From JALEFZ01 sp038527485 (GTDB lineage: Bacteria > Bacteroidota > Bacteroidia > J057), in NCBI GenBank assembly GCA_038527485.1, contig JBCBFT010000001.1, positions 62,001 to 126,000 of the forward strand: a DNA stretch of 64,000 bases. Reading direction: 5' to 3'. The position numbers and the translations under genes are program-made. Within the stretch, counting starts at the first letter, position 1, and every line of letters starts with the position of its first letter. Positions 54,239-63,437 of this stretch are shown here, piece by piece. A model generated the notes under the pieces. It was not told where the DNA came from, made no database searches, and was given only the letters and a program-made list of their open reading frames with translations.

Positions 54239-55879
54239 CTAAAAGGTACTTGAAACTGATAAGTTAAATCCGTTAGATGCAGGTACTTCCCGACATATTC
54301 CTCCCACACAAAGTAGTCCCCGTCGCTGTCTGGCGTAGGACAAAGCAATGCGATTGGATTTGAAAACGTAGGTGAAGGCTGCATTATAATAATGAACTCG
54401 ATTGGCAGGGTCAGGGTTTCCATAGTTCCATTCATCAAAGATAGAGATGAAACCATGTGGAGAAATAGATAGCTCTGCCAACGCCATAACCCAGCTCCCC
54501 AAATCCTGTCGCGTGTACATATGTTGCAATTCCGTCCGTAGAGAAATCCGCTTTTTCAGGCGAAACTGTGTCTCCAAAACGCCAATATGGGTATTGACGA
54601 TGCCAAAACCCGCGTTGGGACTGCCAAATTCGATGATATCTTTATTGTATAATAACCAAATATAAGTCAACTGACTTTTGACGGTTTTACTCCATTTGTG
54701 GTTGATTTCCACATTGATATCCTGAAAATAAAGGTCTGAGGGATCGCCCAAAAAGCTTGCATTGTAGGTAAATCCGTCCTCTGCAAAGTCTTTATCCAGC
54801 CCGTGAAAACGTGAGAAATTTAGCTGGACGAGTGTCCCATATTTGCCGCCGAGCTTGGTTTTCTTGGGGATACGGTAGAAAATGGTGCCTTGGAAGCCTA
54901 GCTCACCGTTGAACTGTGTAGCGTAAGGGTAGAGGGTGGGCAACCTGTAGGTATGAAGGCGGGTGCCAGGAGGAATAAAGTTGAGTGTCAACGCTTGTAA
55001 GCTCGCATCGCGCTGGGAGCGAAAGTCGAAGTTGTCCGAGCGCTTGATGGTGAGGTTGTAGCCGATGCCTTTTTGTGCGAAGGAAGTATTGACAAAGAAG
55101 GCATTGCCTGGATTGTAGACGAAGTCATTGAGGGAGATGGGATCATTGATCTTGTAGGCGTACTCGCCGTTGAGGTTGAAGCGACCCTTGGTGAAGTCAA
55201 ATCTCCCAGAGAAGGCTGAGACATTTTCAGGCAACTGAAGGACGGCATCGTCATCTTCTTGAAATTTATTCAAGACACTTGCTCCTAGGATCAGGTAGGT
55301 TTTCTCTCCTAACTTTTCTCCGACAATATCCCGCACATTCACCTCTACATCTGCTCCTCGAATCAGGCTCTCCCCCAACTCGAAGAAGTTGCGTTGCTTG
55401 CCTAGGATACTTTTGATCTGTATACCTTTTCGAGGACGGAGATTCATCCGAACGCCATCTATCGAATTGTCAATCCCCAATGCCCATGCCCAATAGCTTC
55501 TGAAAATCAGTCCATTTCCAAATTGATCGTAAAAATTTCCTGCGGTAACATCCAGCTTTTCGGAGTTGTAGCTGAAGTAACGATTGGCGATTCCCTGGCC
55601 TTCGTAGCGTGTATCATAGCCTAGTAGGGGATTGAGAAACGCCTCATATCGTAGCCCTGCAGTAAATGCACCTTGCTGATAGGTCAGCTGCATATACGTA
55701 TTGGAAAGGACTCGCTCTTCTACATCATCTGCTCCGATAATAGGATCTTCGAAGAGATATTGTACATCCGATTGGAAGCTCCCTGAGACCCTCCCTACAC
55801 TGAGGGATTGACCAAAGGTGGTAGCAGAAGCAAGCAGGAGAAGAGAGAAAAAAAGAAAACAGTAGTGTGTAGATCGCAT
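54239..55879 (-). CDS. Outer-membrane beta-barrel protein of unknown function (DUF6029-like)
   Basis: 546 residues from the ATG at 55879, which starts a clear signal peptide (ending TTFGQ); the 35 in-frame codons upstream lack signal features. The mature protein is a run of alternating amphipathic strands with aromatic girdles, and it ends in LSVSSTF, a typical C-terminal Phe of an outer-membrane barrel. No plug domain is seen. I believe it matches DUF6029, recalled and not checked. Its neighbour downstream is the Omp28-like lipoprotein, and the two may form a complex. Confidence 0.75.
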   Translation of the reverse strand: MRSTHYCFLFFSLLLLASATTFGQSLSVGRVSGSFQSDVQYLFEDPIIGADDVEERVLSNTYMQLTYQQGAFTAGLRYEAFLNPLLGYDTRYEGQGIANRYFSYNSEKLDVTAGNFYDQFGNGLIFRSYWAWALGIDNSIDGVRMNLRPRKGIQIKSILGKQRNFFELGESLIRGADVEVNVRDIVGEKLGEKTYLILGASVLNKFQEDDDAVLQLPENVSAFSGRFDFTKGRFNLNGEYAYKINDPISLNDFVYNPGNAFFVNTSFAQKGIGYNLTIKRSDNFDFRSQRDASLQALTLNFIPPGTRLHTYRLPTLYPYATQFNGELGFQGTIFYRIPKKTKLGGKYGTLVQLNFSRFHGLDKDFAEDGFTYNASFLGDPSDLYFQDINVEINHKWSKTVKSQLTYIWLLYNKDIIEFGSPNAGFGIVNTHIGVLETQFRLKKRISLRTELQHMYTRQDLGSWVMALAELSISPHGFISIFDEWNYGNPDPANRVHYYNAAFTYVFKSNRIALSYARQRRGLLCVGGICREVPASNGFNLSVSSTF

Positions 55880-56180
55880 GAGTGGATAGGTAGAGAGATT
55901 CCTACGATACAATGATATCAGATAGAGACTATATTTCTGGTAAGGTACAAGACATTTTGAGGATGTCCGTGACAAAGGTCCCATCCTACACCCAAATAGT
56001 TACGGAGCCATCATGGGTTGATCTAATAAGTACTGAGTGGGGCAGTTGGATGAAGGCTGATGAAAGTAAAAAATAGGGGATTCAACCTATCTGTCGAAAG
56101 TTTTTCCATCAAACGTGGTCTTAAACAAAAAATCTTTTATTTTAAGGCGAACTGTTCGACACACCCAAAAATTGCCCATA

Positions 56181-56912
56181 ATGGACAAACGAACCTTTTT
56201 GAAAGTTTCTGCTTTGACATCTGCTGCGATTGTTGTCAATCCTTTTGTTGCTTGCAATAGTCCCGCCGACTCCAAGGATGAAAAAGAAACGACTGCTACC
56301 AGCGAATTCTCCCTTCCGGCCCTTGACTACGGATTTGATGCGCTCGCGCCCAATATCGACGCGCGCACGATGGAGATCCATCACGATCGTCACCATGCAG
56401 GTTACGTACGCAAGCTCAATGCAGCTTTGGCGGGAACTGCCTTTGCAGGTATGAGCCTCAATGACATCATGGCCAATGTAGGAGAAGACGATACGGCCAT
56501 ACGTAACAATGGGGGAGGACATTACAATCATTCTCTGTTTTGGAAGATCATGGGACCCAATGCAGGCGGAAACCCTACAGGGAAGCTATCAGAAGCGATC
56601 AATGCAGCTTTTGGTTCGTATGAAGACTTCCAGACGCAGTTTTCGGCTGCAGCCAAAGGCGTCTTCGGTTCAGGCTGGGCATGGCTCTGTGCAGGTGCCG
56701 ACAGCAAGCTATTCATCACGGGGACACCCAATCAGGACAATCCATTGATGAGCAAGATCGCGGAGCAGCCAGGTACACCGATCATGGGAATCGATGTGTG
56801 GGAGCATGCCTATTACCTCAATTATCAAAACAAAAGAGGTGACTATGTCACCAATTTCTTCAATGTGATCAATTGGGAAGCAGTAGCTGCGAATTACGAT
56901 CAAATAGGATAA
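56181..56912 (+). CDS. sodA: Exported Mn/Fe superoxide dismutase, probably a lipoprotein
   Basis: 243 residues from the ATG at 56181, which starts MDKRTFLKVSALTSAAI; 22 upstream in-frame codons do not look like a signal. The sequence up to FVAC (Cys25) is a lipobox-like, Tat-resembling leader, with K-R in place of R-R. The SOD core is complete: His ligands in EIHHDRHHAGYV and GGGHYNHSLFW, Asp/His in GIDVWEHAYYL. GGGHYNH and the Gln in TPNQDNP fit the Mn type, but cambialistic use is possible. It dismutates superoxide; a periplasmic location would protect the envelope. Confidence 0.85.
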   Translation: MDKRTFLKVSALTSAAIVVNPFVACNSPADSKDEKETTATSEFSLPALDYGFDALAPNIDARTMEIHHDRHHAGYVRKLNAALAGTAFAGMSLNDIMANVGEDDTAIRNNGGGHYNHSLFWKIMGPNAGGNPTGKLSEAINAAFGSYEDFQTQFSAAAKGVFGSGWAWLCAGADSKLFITGTPNQDNPLMSKIAEQPGTPIMGIDVWEHAYYLNYQNKRGDYVTNFFNVINWEAVAANYDQIG

Positions 56913-56935
56913 ACCATATTGTAAGATATTTTTAC

Positions 56936-56971
56936 GAGAGAGAGTCTTTTCTAAAGGTTCTCTCTTTTTTT
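56936..56971 (+). terminator. Likely SOD terminator
   Basis: GAGAGAGAGTCTTT pairs imperfectly with AAAGGTTCTCTC and is followed by a run of seven T. Confidence 0.65.
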
Positions 56972-57164
56972 GTTGCCAGAAGGGTAAGAATAAATTGGGG
57001 GTCTAAAAAGAGAACTTCTCATTCAGTTATTTGATTAGTAGGCTTTTACAAAAATGGGTCCTAGATATTCCACCTACCCTTCCTTTGATTTTTTCTACGT
57101 AAGAATCTCTCCTTTTTTGTCAGAAATATTTTTTAATTCTCTGAGATCTATTTTTCAATACATG

Positions 57165-57172
57165 TAAATTTG
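57165..57172 (+). promoter_or_regulatory. Candidate -7 element
   Basis: TAAATTTG fits TAnnTTTG and lies about 50 bases before the ATG at 57222. No -33 TTTG at the expected spacing. Confidence 0.3.
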
Positions 57173-57221
57173 ATTGTACGACAATTGATGTATTACTACC
57201 ATTCATACAGCCATATATTAG

Positions 57222-57857
57222 ATGAAAAAGGAGTTTGTGGCTAATAAAGCCATTTGTAAAGTCACATTTAGCATTCCAGCAGAAGCTGTCGTCAATGCAC
57301 AGTCTGTCAAAATCCTTGGCGATTTTAATGATTGGGACCCTCGCAAGGGGGCGGAGATGAAAAAGCAAAAGGATCAATCTTTTGCTCTAACGATGGAGTT
57401 GCCCCTAGGCAAAAATTATCAGTTTCGCTACCTCGTTGATGGCACCCATTGGATCAATGACTGGCATGCCGATGCTTACTGGCCTTCTCCCTACCATGGG
57501 ATTGAAAACAGTGTCATCCTTTTACAGGATGCATCTGCTCCGACAATCGGCAATGGGTCCAAGAAAAAGGCCGCAAAGCCTAAAAAACGAAGCAAAACAA
57601 AGGAAGATCGATTGGCCAAAGTAGAAGGCATTGGACCTAAGATTGAGGGCTTATTGCGAGCAGCGGAAATCACCAGTTTTGCCATGCTCTCGGAGACTTC
57701 TGTAGACCGACTCAAAGAGATTTTAATTGCTGCAGGTTCCCGTTATAAGATGTTTGATCCGACGACATGGCCAGCGCAAGCCAAGCTCGCCGCAGATGGA
57801 GAGTGGGACAAACTCAAAGCCCTACAGGACAAACTCAAATCAGGCAAGCGTGTATAG
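57222..57857 (+). CDS. CBM48-like domain fused to a helix-hairpin-helix domain
   Basis: 211 residues, cytoplasmic. Residues ~10-100 are an isoamylase-N/AMPK-type CBM48 (VKILGDFNDWDP, YQFRYLVDGTHWINDWHAD), which binds alpha-glucans in glycogen enzymes. A Lys-rich linker (about 110-128: KKKAAKPKKRSKTK) follows. Residues ~130-205 contain a helix-hairpin-helix (LAKVEGIGPKIEGLLRAAEI) and the W-P-x-Q-A-x-L-A-A-D-G-x-W-D tail that, from memory, occurs as a C-terminal extension of some Bacteroidota L21 proteins. The pairing of a glucan-binding and a nucleic-acid-type domain is unusual. No enzyme domain is present, so it is a binding or scaffold protein. Confidence 0.75.
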   Translation: MKKEFVANKAICKVTFSIPAEAVVNAQSVKILGDFNDWDPRKGAEMKKQKDQSFALTMELPLGKNYQFRYLVDGTHWINDWHADAYWPSPYHGIENSVILLQDASAPTIGNGSKKKAAKPKKRSKTKEDRLAKVEGIGPKIEGLLRAAEITSFAMLSETSVDRLKEILIAAGSRYKMFDPTTWPAQAKLAADGEWDKLKALQDKLKSGKRV

Positions 57858-57961
57858 AGATCATGGATCTGTTTAGGTCTGTATGCTAAATCTTATTAGT
57901 TTTCCTTCTTCGAGCTACACAAGAGGTGGCTTGGGATAGGAGAGTGAAAAAATACAACATC

Positions 57962-58486
57962 ATGCAGACAAGCGATGAGGCCCCTTTGGCACGTGTTCAT
58001 GGAATAGCACCAGGTTTTGTGGCACATACTTACAGGTTTGAGGCTATGCTTCCTTATTCTCGGACGCGAGTATGGACTTGGCTCAATACGCCCGAGACAT
58101 TTACCAAAGGACAACCCTGGCCATATCGTGTCGAATTTACCTCAGGCGACCCTGTCATTCCTGCTGATTTTTCTGAGGGCGTGATGAATGTTCACCACGG
58201 TCCTTTTCTCAATTTTGCAGGAGTTTTGACAGAGATTCGACCTCCTGAGTACCGAGATCTGCACTATTATTATGGGAGTTTTGCCATCACTCAGCGGTGG
58301 ATTCGCCCCAATAGATTGCAGTTTTGGGTAGAGGAAATACAGCCCAATCAAACCCGAATTATAGGGCAAGTAGATAGCTATGTGAAGCCTTGGATATCAG
58401 GAATTTGGACAAGGGCACAAGGTCTCTTTTGGGGCCAGTTTAAAGGGCTTGCGAGACGAGGGGTCAAGAAGATGTTTTCCTCTTAA
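57962..58486 (+). CDS. SRPBCC (START-like) family protein
   Basis: 174 residues from the ATG at 57962 (a GTG 12 codons upstream is an alternative). The pattern fits the helix-grip fold: YRFEAMLPYSRTRVWTWLNTPETFTKGQPWPYRVEF near the start, GGP-like HHGPFLNFAGVLTEIRPPEY in the middle, and a long C-terminal helix (WTRAQGLFWGQFKGLARRG). Members bind hydrophobic ligands or act as cyclases. The ligand is unknown. About 105 bases after the CBM48-HHH gene, possibly co-transcribed. Confidence 0.65.
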   Translation: MQTSDEAPLARVHGIAPGFVAHTYRFEAMLPYSRTRVWTWLNTPETFTKGQPWPYRVEFTSGDPVIPADFSEGVMNVHHGPFLNFAGVLTEIRPPEYRDLHYYYGSFAITQRWIRPNRLQFWVEEIQPNQTRIIGQVDSYVKPWISGIWTRAQGLFWGQFKGLARRGVKKMFSS

Positions 58487-58851
58487 TAATCGATAGCTAT
58501 ATCATTCATTTTTTCGAAGGATTTTACAGTCGCATAATCTTTTGTTTATGTTTTGATCATATATAAATGAACCTATATACATGATGAAAAATATATATAC
58601 TCGATTTTTCCTGTGATTCCCATATGTAAGAAATTGTTAATGAGGATTTTATATGGGAAGAAATTAGAGGTGCTCAGAAAGTGACAAACTGGATTTGCAA
58701 TTTTTCTATTTCATAATTGTAAAGAACGTTCTATTTTCATTCTTCGGTAATGATGAAAATTTGGTTCTGCAGCCTATTTCACATCTATCGATATTTCTAA
58801 AGGATCTATTTACCTATCTACGTTACATGAACCATTAAACTACGTTTTGAC
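58487..58851. other. Leader region of the SusC/SusD operon
   Basis: 365 AT-rich bases. It should hold the susCD promoter, but no exact TTTG-N19-TAnnTTTG match was found; the closest -7 is TATGTTTT near 58546. No regulator gene is adjacent. Confidence 0.4.
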
Positions 58852-61848
58852 ATGAAGGTAATCTTTACAAAAACGAACCTATTGCTACTGCTATTTGTGC
58901 TGGCGTTGACACCAGTATGGGCGCAGTTTTCGGCAACAGGTACAGTAACTGACTCGGAAGGTGAACCCATCATTGGAGCGACAGTGGCCATCAAAGGCAC
59001 AGCTCTGGGAACCTTGACCGACACCGATGGGAAGTTTTCCCTTCGCATCCAGGAGCGATCGGCTGTCCTGGTTATTTCTTACTTCGGCTTCGCCACACAG
59101 GAGCAAGAAGTATCTTCTGCTACGGGTGCTCTGGAAATCCAGATGACCGATGTAGAAACCACCCTCGACGAAGTCGTCGTGACAGGTCTGGCTACCTCTG
59201 TCAAAAGAAGTAACTTGGCCAACTCTGTCGCTTCTATCGATGCCGAGAAGCTGACGGGTATCACCAACCAACAAACCATGGATGGTGCACTCTATGGCAA
59301 ATTCAAGGGAGCGGAGATCCGCTCAAACTCGGGTGCTCCTGGTGGAGGGATCTCTGTACGCTTGAGAGGGGTGACCTCTGTATTCGGTGACCAACAGCCA
59401 CTATTTATCGTGGACGGTGTTTACGTGGACAACTCTACCATCTCACTCGGTACAAACATTGTGACTGCGGCTGCAGGCGGTGGAAATGCTGCGACCAATC
59501 AGGATGATGCCTCCAATCGTATCGCAGACATCGATCCTGAGGACATCGAAAACATTGAAATTCTGAAGGGTGCTTCTGCGGCTGCGATCTACGGATCTCG
59601 TGCGGCTGGTGGAGTTGTGATCATTACGACCAAGCGTGGGCGTGCAGGACGTACTCGTGTATCTTTGAGTCAGACATCAGGTATCACACGTCCTATTCGA
59701 CTTTTGGGCACACGTGATTGGACCCCTGCATTGGTTGAATCAGAGTTCGGTACTGAAGACCGTGAATTGTTTGAGCAAAACGGAAACTTGGATTACGAGT
59801 CTCAGCTATATGATCGTACAGGCTACCTTAACACTACGCGTATCAACGTAAGCGGAGGAAATGCCAAAACGAGTTTCTTCTTGGGAGGGACTTATAAGTC
59901 TGAGGATGGAATCGTAGATAACACAGGATACGAAAAGACCTCCGCACGCGTCAACATTAATCACCGTTTTAATGAGTGGTTAGATGTAAATATCACCAAT
60001 AACTACATCAATTCTACTGCGGATCGTGGTCTATTCAACAATGGGAACACGAACACGACTATTGGATATGCACTAGCATTTACGAAGCCATGGGTAGATC
60101 TTCGTCCAGATGAGAACGGAAACTACCCTGCCAACAATGCCGTCGGATCGAATGTGCTGGAGACTGTGGCACTGACTACGAATCGTGAGCGCGTCAATCG
60201 TTATGTAGGAGGAGCTACGCTTACAGCTCGTTTGCTATCTACAGAGCGCAATCAAGTAAAGGTATTGTTTAGGGGTGGTTTGGATCAGTATGCCTTGACG
60301 ACTACAGGTCTTTTCCCTTCTGCATTGACATTCTATCAAGATCCTAATTCTCTTGGTGGTGTATCTATTCAAGGAAATACGGTCAATACGAATACAAACT
60401 TGGAGGCTTTCTTAGTTCATACGTACTATGGAAATAACAACTTGTCTTTCCGTACGCAGGTAGGTGTCCAACAGCTTGATTTCAATAGAAATACGGTAAT
60501 TGTCTCTGCCTTGGGCCTCAATGGTTCTCAATCAAATCTAGACCAGGCCGCTGCTCGTGGTGTGGATCAGTTTCGTTTGATTCAGCAGGATAAAGGGATC
60601 TTTATCCAAGAGGAATTTAACTACAATGACCAAATCATTGTGACTGCGGGTGTTCGTGCGGACAAGTCTTCTAACAATGGAGATCCTAATAGACTCTACT
60701 ATTATCCCAAAGCGAATGCTGCCTTGAATCTACATACTTTCGATTTCTGGACAATCGATCCTGTGAGCCAGTTCAAGCTACGTGTCGCTTATGGTCAGTC
60801 GGGTCGTTTTTCTAACTTCGGAGATAAATTTACCACCTTCAATCCTGTCGCAATCTCAGGGATAAGCGGAGACCCTATTTCTGGTCTTGTTTTATCTACA
60901 CTCAGAGGGAATCCTAATGTAGGTCCAGAGCGTCAAGCAGAATTGGAGTTTGGTACAGATTTAGGGTTTGCCAACAATCGAATTACCTTAGATGTGACGT
61001 ATTACATCAAGACGGTTACGGACCTATTACTTGCTGCACAAGTGCCCCCTACTACAGGATTTACACGTCAGATTCAGAATTCAGGTGCATTGGAGAACCG
61101 TGGATGGGAGATTGGCTTAAATGTAATACCTGTACAGACAAAAGACTTCGACTGGAACTTTACCATCAACTGGTGGCGTAACCGCTCAGAGATTACGGAG
61201 TTGGGTGTACCTGACTTTAACATTGGTGGTTTTGCTGCTTCTTTGGGGCAGTACCGTATCGAGCAAGGAAAGAGTGCGACTCAGATTGTGGGTACTTTTA
61301 ACACAGACGATTGTGGAACACCTGATTGCTCTGATCTCGATCCTAATGGCGATGGTTTCCGTGTATATGGAGACGCTCAGTCTGATTTTGATGCATCCAT
61401 CCTGAATGATATCAGATACAAGAACTTCACCTTCACTTTCCTTGTCCACTGGAAGCAAGGAGGAGACGCGATCAACCTATCTACTTTACTATTTGACCTA
61501 GGACAGCTGACTTGGGACTATGATGATGTCACACTTGATCCTGAAGGAGTAACACCCAATGGTCCCTTCCGCTTGGGTTCAGGTGATGCAAGCCCATGGA
61601 TCGAAGATGCTGGATATGTTCGTTTGCGTGAAGTAGGTCTGTACTATACGATCCCCAAGTCTGCTTTGAATGATGTAATGGGCCTCAAGGTTGGTGTATC
61701 TGGACGTAACCTCTTGAACTTCTTCAATTACAACAGCTACGATCCTGAGGTATCTAACTTCGGTAATAACGTGTTGGCAAATGCGGTTGAGGTAACACCT
61801 TACCCAAGTGCGAGAAGATTCTTCCTTAACCTTACAGCTAATTTCTAA
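58852..61848 (+). CDS. SusC-type TonB-dependent outer-membrane receptor
   Basis: 998 residues, normal SusC size. Signal peptide 1-~25 (ending PVWAQ). A carboxypeptidase-like regulatory domain (about 27-105: GTVTDSEGEPIIGATVAIKGT) precedes a TonB-box-like stretch (about 112-120, EVVVTG) and the plug (about 125-245), with QQPLFIVDGVYVDN and IENIEILKGASAAAIYGSRA. The barrel follows. Together with the SusD lipoprotein it forms a nutrient-uptake pair energised by TonB. The substrate is unknown, because no glycosidase or regulator is adjacent in the window. Codon choice is that of a highly expressed gene. Confidence 0.95.
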   Translation: MKVIFTKTNLLLLLFVLALTPVWAQFSATGTVTDSEGEPIIGATVAIKGTALGTLTDTDGKFSLRIQERSAVLVISYFGFATQEQEVSSATGALEIQMTDVETTLDEVVVTGLATSVKRSNLANSVASIDAEKLTGITNQQTMDGALYGKFKGAEIRSNSGAPGGGISVRLRGVTSVFGDQQPLFIVDGVYVDNSTISLGTNIVTAAAGGGNAATNQDDASNRIADIDPEDIENIEILKGASAAAIYGSRAAGGVVIITTKRGRAGRTRVSLSQTSGITRPIRLLGTRDWTPALVESEFGTEDRELFEQNGNLDYESQLYDRTGYLNTTRINVSGGNAKTSFFLGGTYKSEDGIVDNTGYEKTSARVNINHRFNEWLDVNITNNYINSTADRGLFNNGNTNTTIGYALAFTKPWVDLRPDENGNYPANNAVGSNVLETVALTTNRERVNRYVGGATLTARLLSTERNQVKVLFRGGLDQYALTTTGLFPSALTFYQDPNSLGGVSIQGNTVNTNTNLEAFLVHTYYGNNNLSFRTQVGVQQLDFNRNTVIVSALGLNGSQSNLDQAAARGVDQFRLIQQDKGIFIQEEFNYNDQIIVTAGVRADKSSNNGDPNRLYYYPKANAALNLHTFDFWTIDPVSQFKLRVAYGQSGRFSNFGDKFTTFNPVAISGISGDPISGLVLSTLRGNPNVGPERQAELEFGTDLGFANNRITLDVTYYIKTVTDLLLAAQVPPTTGFTRQIQNSGALENRGWEIGLNVIPVQTKDFDWNFTINWWRNRSEITELGVPDFNIGGFAASLGQYRIEQGKSATQIVGTFNTDDCGTPDCSDLDPNGDGFRVYGDAQSDFDASILNDIRYKNFTFTFLVHWKQGGDAINLSTLLFDLGQLTWDYDDVTLDPEGVTPNGPFRLGSGDASPWIEDAGYVRLREVGLYYTIPKSALNDVMGLKVGVSGRNLLNFFNYNSYDPEVSNFGNNVLANAVEVTPYPSARRFFLNLTANF

Positions 61849-61940
61849 TAGATAATCGAGACTGCACGTGAAGGATTTTCCTTTACCTAACTTTACGATT
61901 AAGTATCAGTCAATCAATTATTTAATAACATCGAATTATC

Positions 61941-63260
61941 ATGAAATTATTCAATATAAAATTACTAGGAATTAGCTTGGCAATGCTCTTTGCTTTTAGC
62001 TTGAATTCCTGCACCATCGAAGAAATCCCTAATCCTAATGGTCCGACGCTAGAAGATCTTATAGAAGGTGCGACCTTGGAGGACCTTCAGCTCTTGCTTA
62101 CAGGCTCAGAGTCAGTACTACGTAATGACATGGAATTTTATTTCCAGGTAGTGAGCATCGTCGGTCGCGAGTATTGGGATCTTAACGGGGTAGACCCACG
62201 CTATACAGGTGAACTGTTGGGGGCCAATGGTGTCCCCTTGGATAACAATGGGTTCTTGACTACACGTTCATTTGCTGCACGCTATCGTGCGGTAAAGAAT
62301 GCAAATGTATTTTTGGAGGCCCTGTCCAATACTGCTGCTACGCTTTCAACTGAAGAAACCAATGGGTTGACAGCCATTGCCAATACGTTTAAAGCGTATT
62401 CGCTCCTTCTGGTACTCAATCGTCAGTTTGACAACGGATGCCGTCTAGAAGTGGCTGATCCTGATAACCTAGGCCCATTTGTAGGCTATGAAGCAGGTTT
62501 GGTAGGTGTACAAGATCTACTAGATGGTGCTGCTACGAATCTGGCCAACGCTGGAGACGCTTTTGCATTGAATCTCTCCATCGGTTTTGATGGATTTAAC
62601 ACGCCTGCTACGTTTTTACAGTTCGTAAAGGCGCTTCAAGCACGTGTAGCCCTTTACCAAGGAGATAAGGCATCTGCACTGACCCTGCTTGGTGATTCAT
62701 TCTTTGACATTGGTGGAGACTTGAATCTAGGACCTGCTCATCCATTTAGTACTGCAGGAAATGATATCCGTAATCCCTTATTCTATGTTCCAGGGCAGGA
62801 CTTGTTCATTGCGCACCCTGACTTTATTTCTGATGCAGAAACAGGTGATACGCGTGTGACAAATAAGACAGCCCAACTTGCAACTGCTGCCTCATTGGAT
62901 GGGCTTTCAGGAGATTTTCAAGTCCAGATCTACAATAGCCCTTCTGACCCTGTGGCTATTATCCGCAATGAAGAGCTGATTTTAATCTATGCAGAGGCAC
63001 AGATCGGTAGCGACAATACGGAAGCAATCAATGCGATCAATGTTGTACGTGGAGCCGCAGGATTAGGAGACTACAGTGGAGGAACGACTGACGCAGACTT
63101 GTTGACAGAGATCGTGAATCAGCGTCGTTATGCGCTTTTCGGAGAAGGGCACCGTTGGATTGATCTTCGTCGTTTGGGACGTCTAGACGAAGTAGATATC
63201 GATCGTTCAGGAGACATTGTACATAGACAGTTCCCTCGTCCAGTAACTGAAGTCGAGTAG
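61941..63260 (+). CDS. SusD/RagB-type outer-membrane lipoprotein
   Basis: 439 residues. The lipoprotein signal ends at SLNSC (Cys24). The TPR-like core is typical, and the C-terminal family signature is RRYALFGEGHRWIDLRRLGR (about 397-416). It forms the lid of the SusC channel and captures substrate. It starts 92 bases after susC and is followed by a strong terminator, so the operon is the two genes only. Confidence 0.93.
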   Translation: MKLFNIKLLGISLAMLFAFSLNSCTIEEIPNPNGPTLEDLIEGATLEDLQLLLTGSESVLRNDMEFYFQVVSIVGREYWDLNGVDPRYTGELLGANGVPLDNNGFLTTRSFAARYRAVKNANVFLEALSNTAATLSTEETNGLTAIANTFKAYSLLLVLNRQFDNGCRLEVADPDNLGPFVGYEAGLVGVQDLLDGAATNLANAGDAFALNLSIGFDGFNTPATFLQFVKALQARVALYQGDKASALTLLGDSFFDIGGDLNLGPAHPFSTAGNDIRNPLFYVPGQDLFIAHPDFISDAETGDTRVTNKTAQLATAASLDGLSGDFQVQIYNSPSDPVAIIRNEELILIYAEAQIGSDNTEAINAINVVRGAAGLGDYSGGTTDADLLTEIVNQRRYALFGEGHRWIDLRRLGRLDEVDIDRSGDIVHRQFPRPVTEVE

Positions 63261-63321
63261 AGACTTATACAGTAGAGGGAGATGATACCTTTCATACCCC
63301 CTCATGATATGTCATACATGA

Positions 63322-63354
63322 AGAAGCCGCTCCTGATGGGGCGGCTTCTCTTTT
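63322..63354 (+). terminator. susCD terminator
   Basis: AGAAGCCGC (63322-63330) pairs with GCGGCTTCT (63341-63349) across a ~10-base loop and is followed by CTTTT. Confidence 0.85.
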
Positions 63355-63437
63355 ACTGAAGCAGACAGTAAAGCGTCACACGCAAATAAGCATGTTGAAT
63401 CTCGGTTCTCGGCTCTACAAGTCTACTAACCTGCGCA

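Larger units (their letters stand above)
56913..57221. other. Intergenic region: terminator and candidate promoter
   Basis: 309 bases: the SOD terminator (56936-56971), then AT-rich sequence with a TAAATTTG -7-like box at 57165-57172. No gene seen. Confidence 0.5.
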
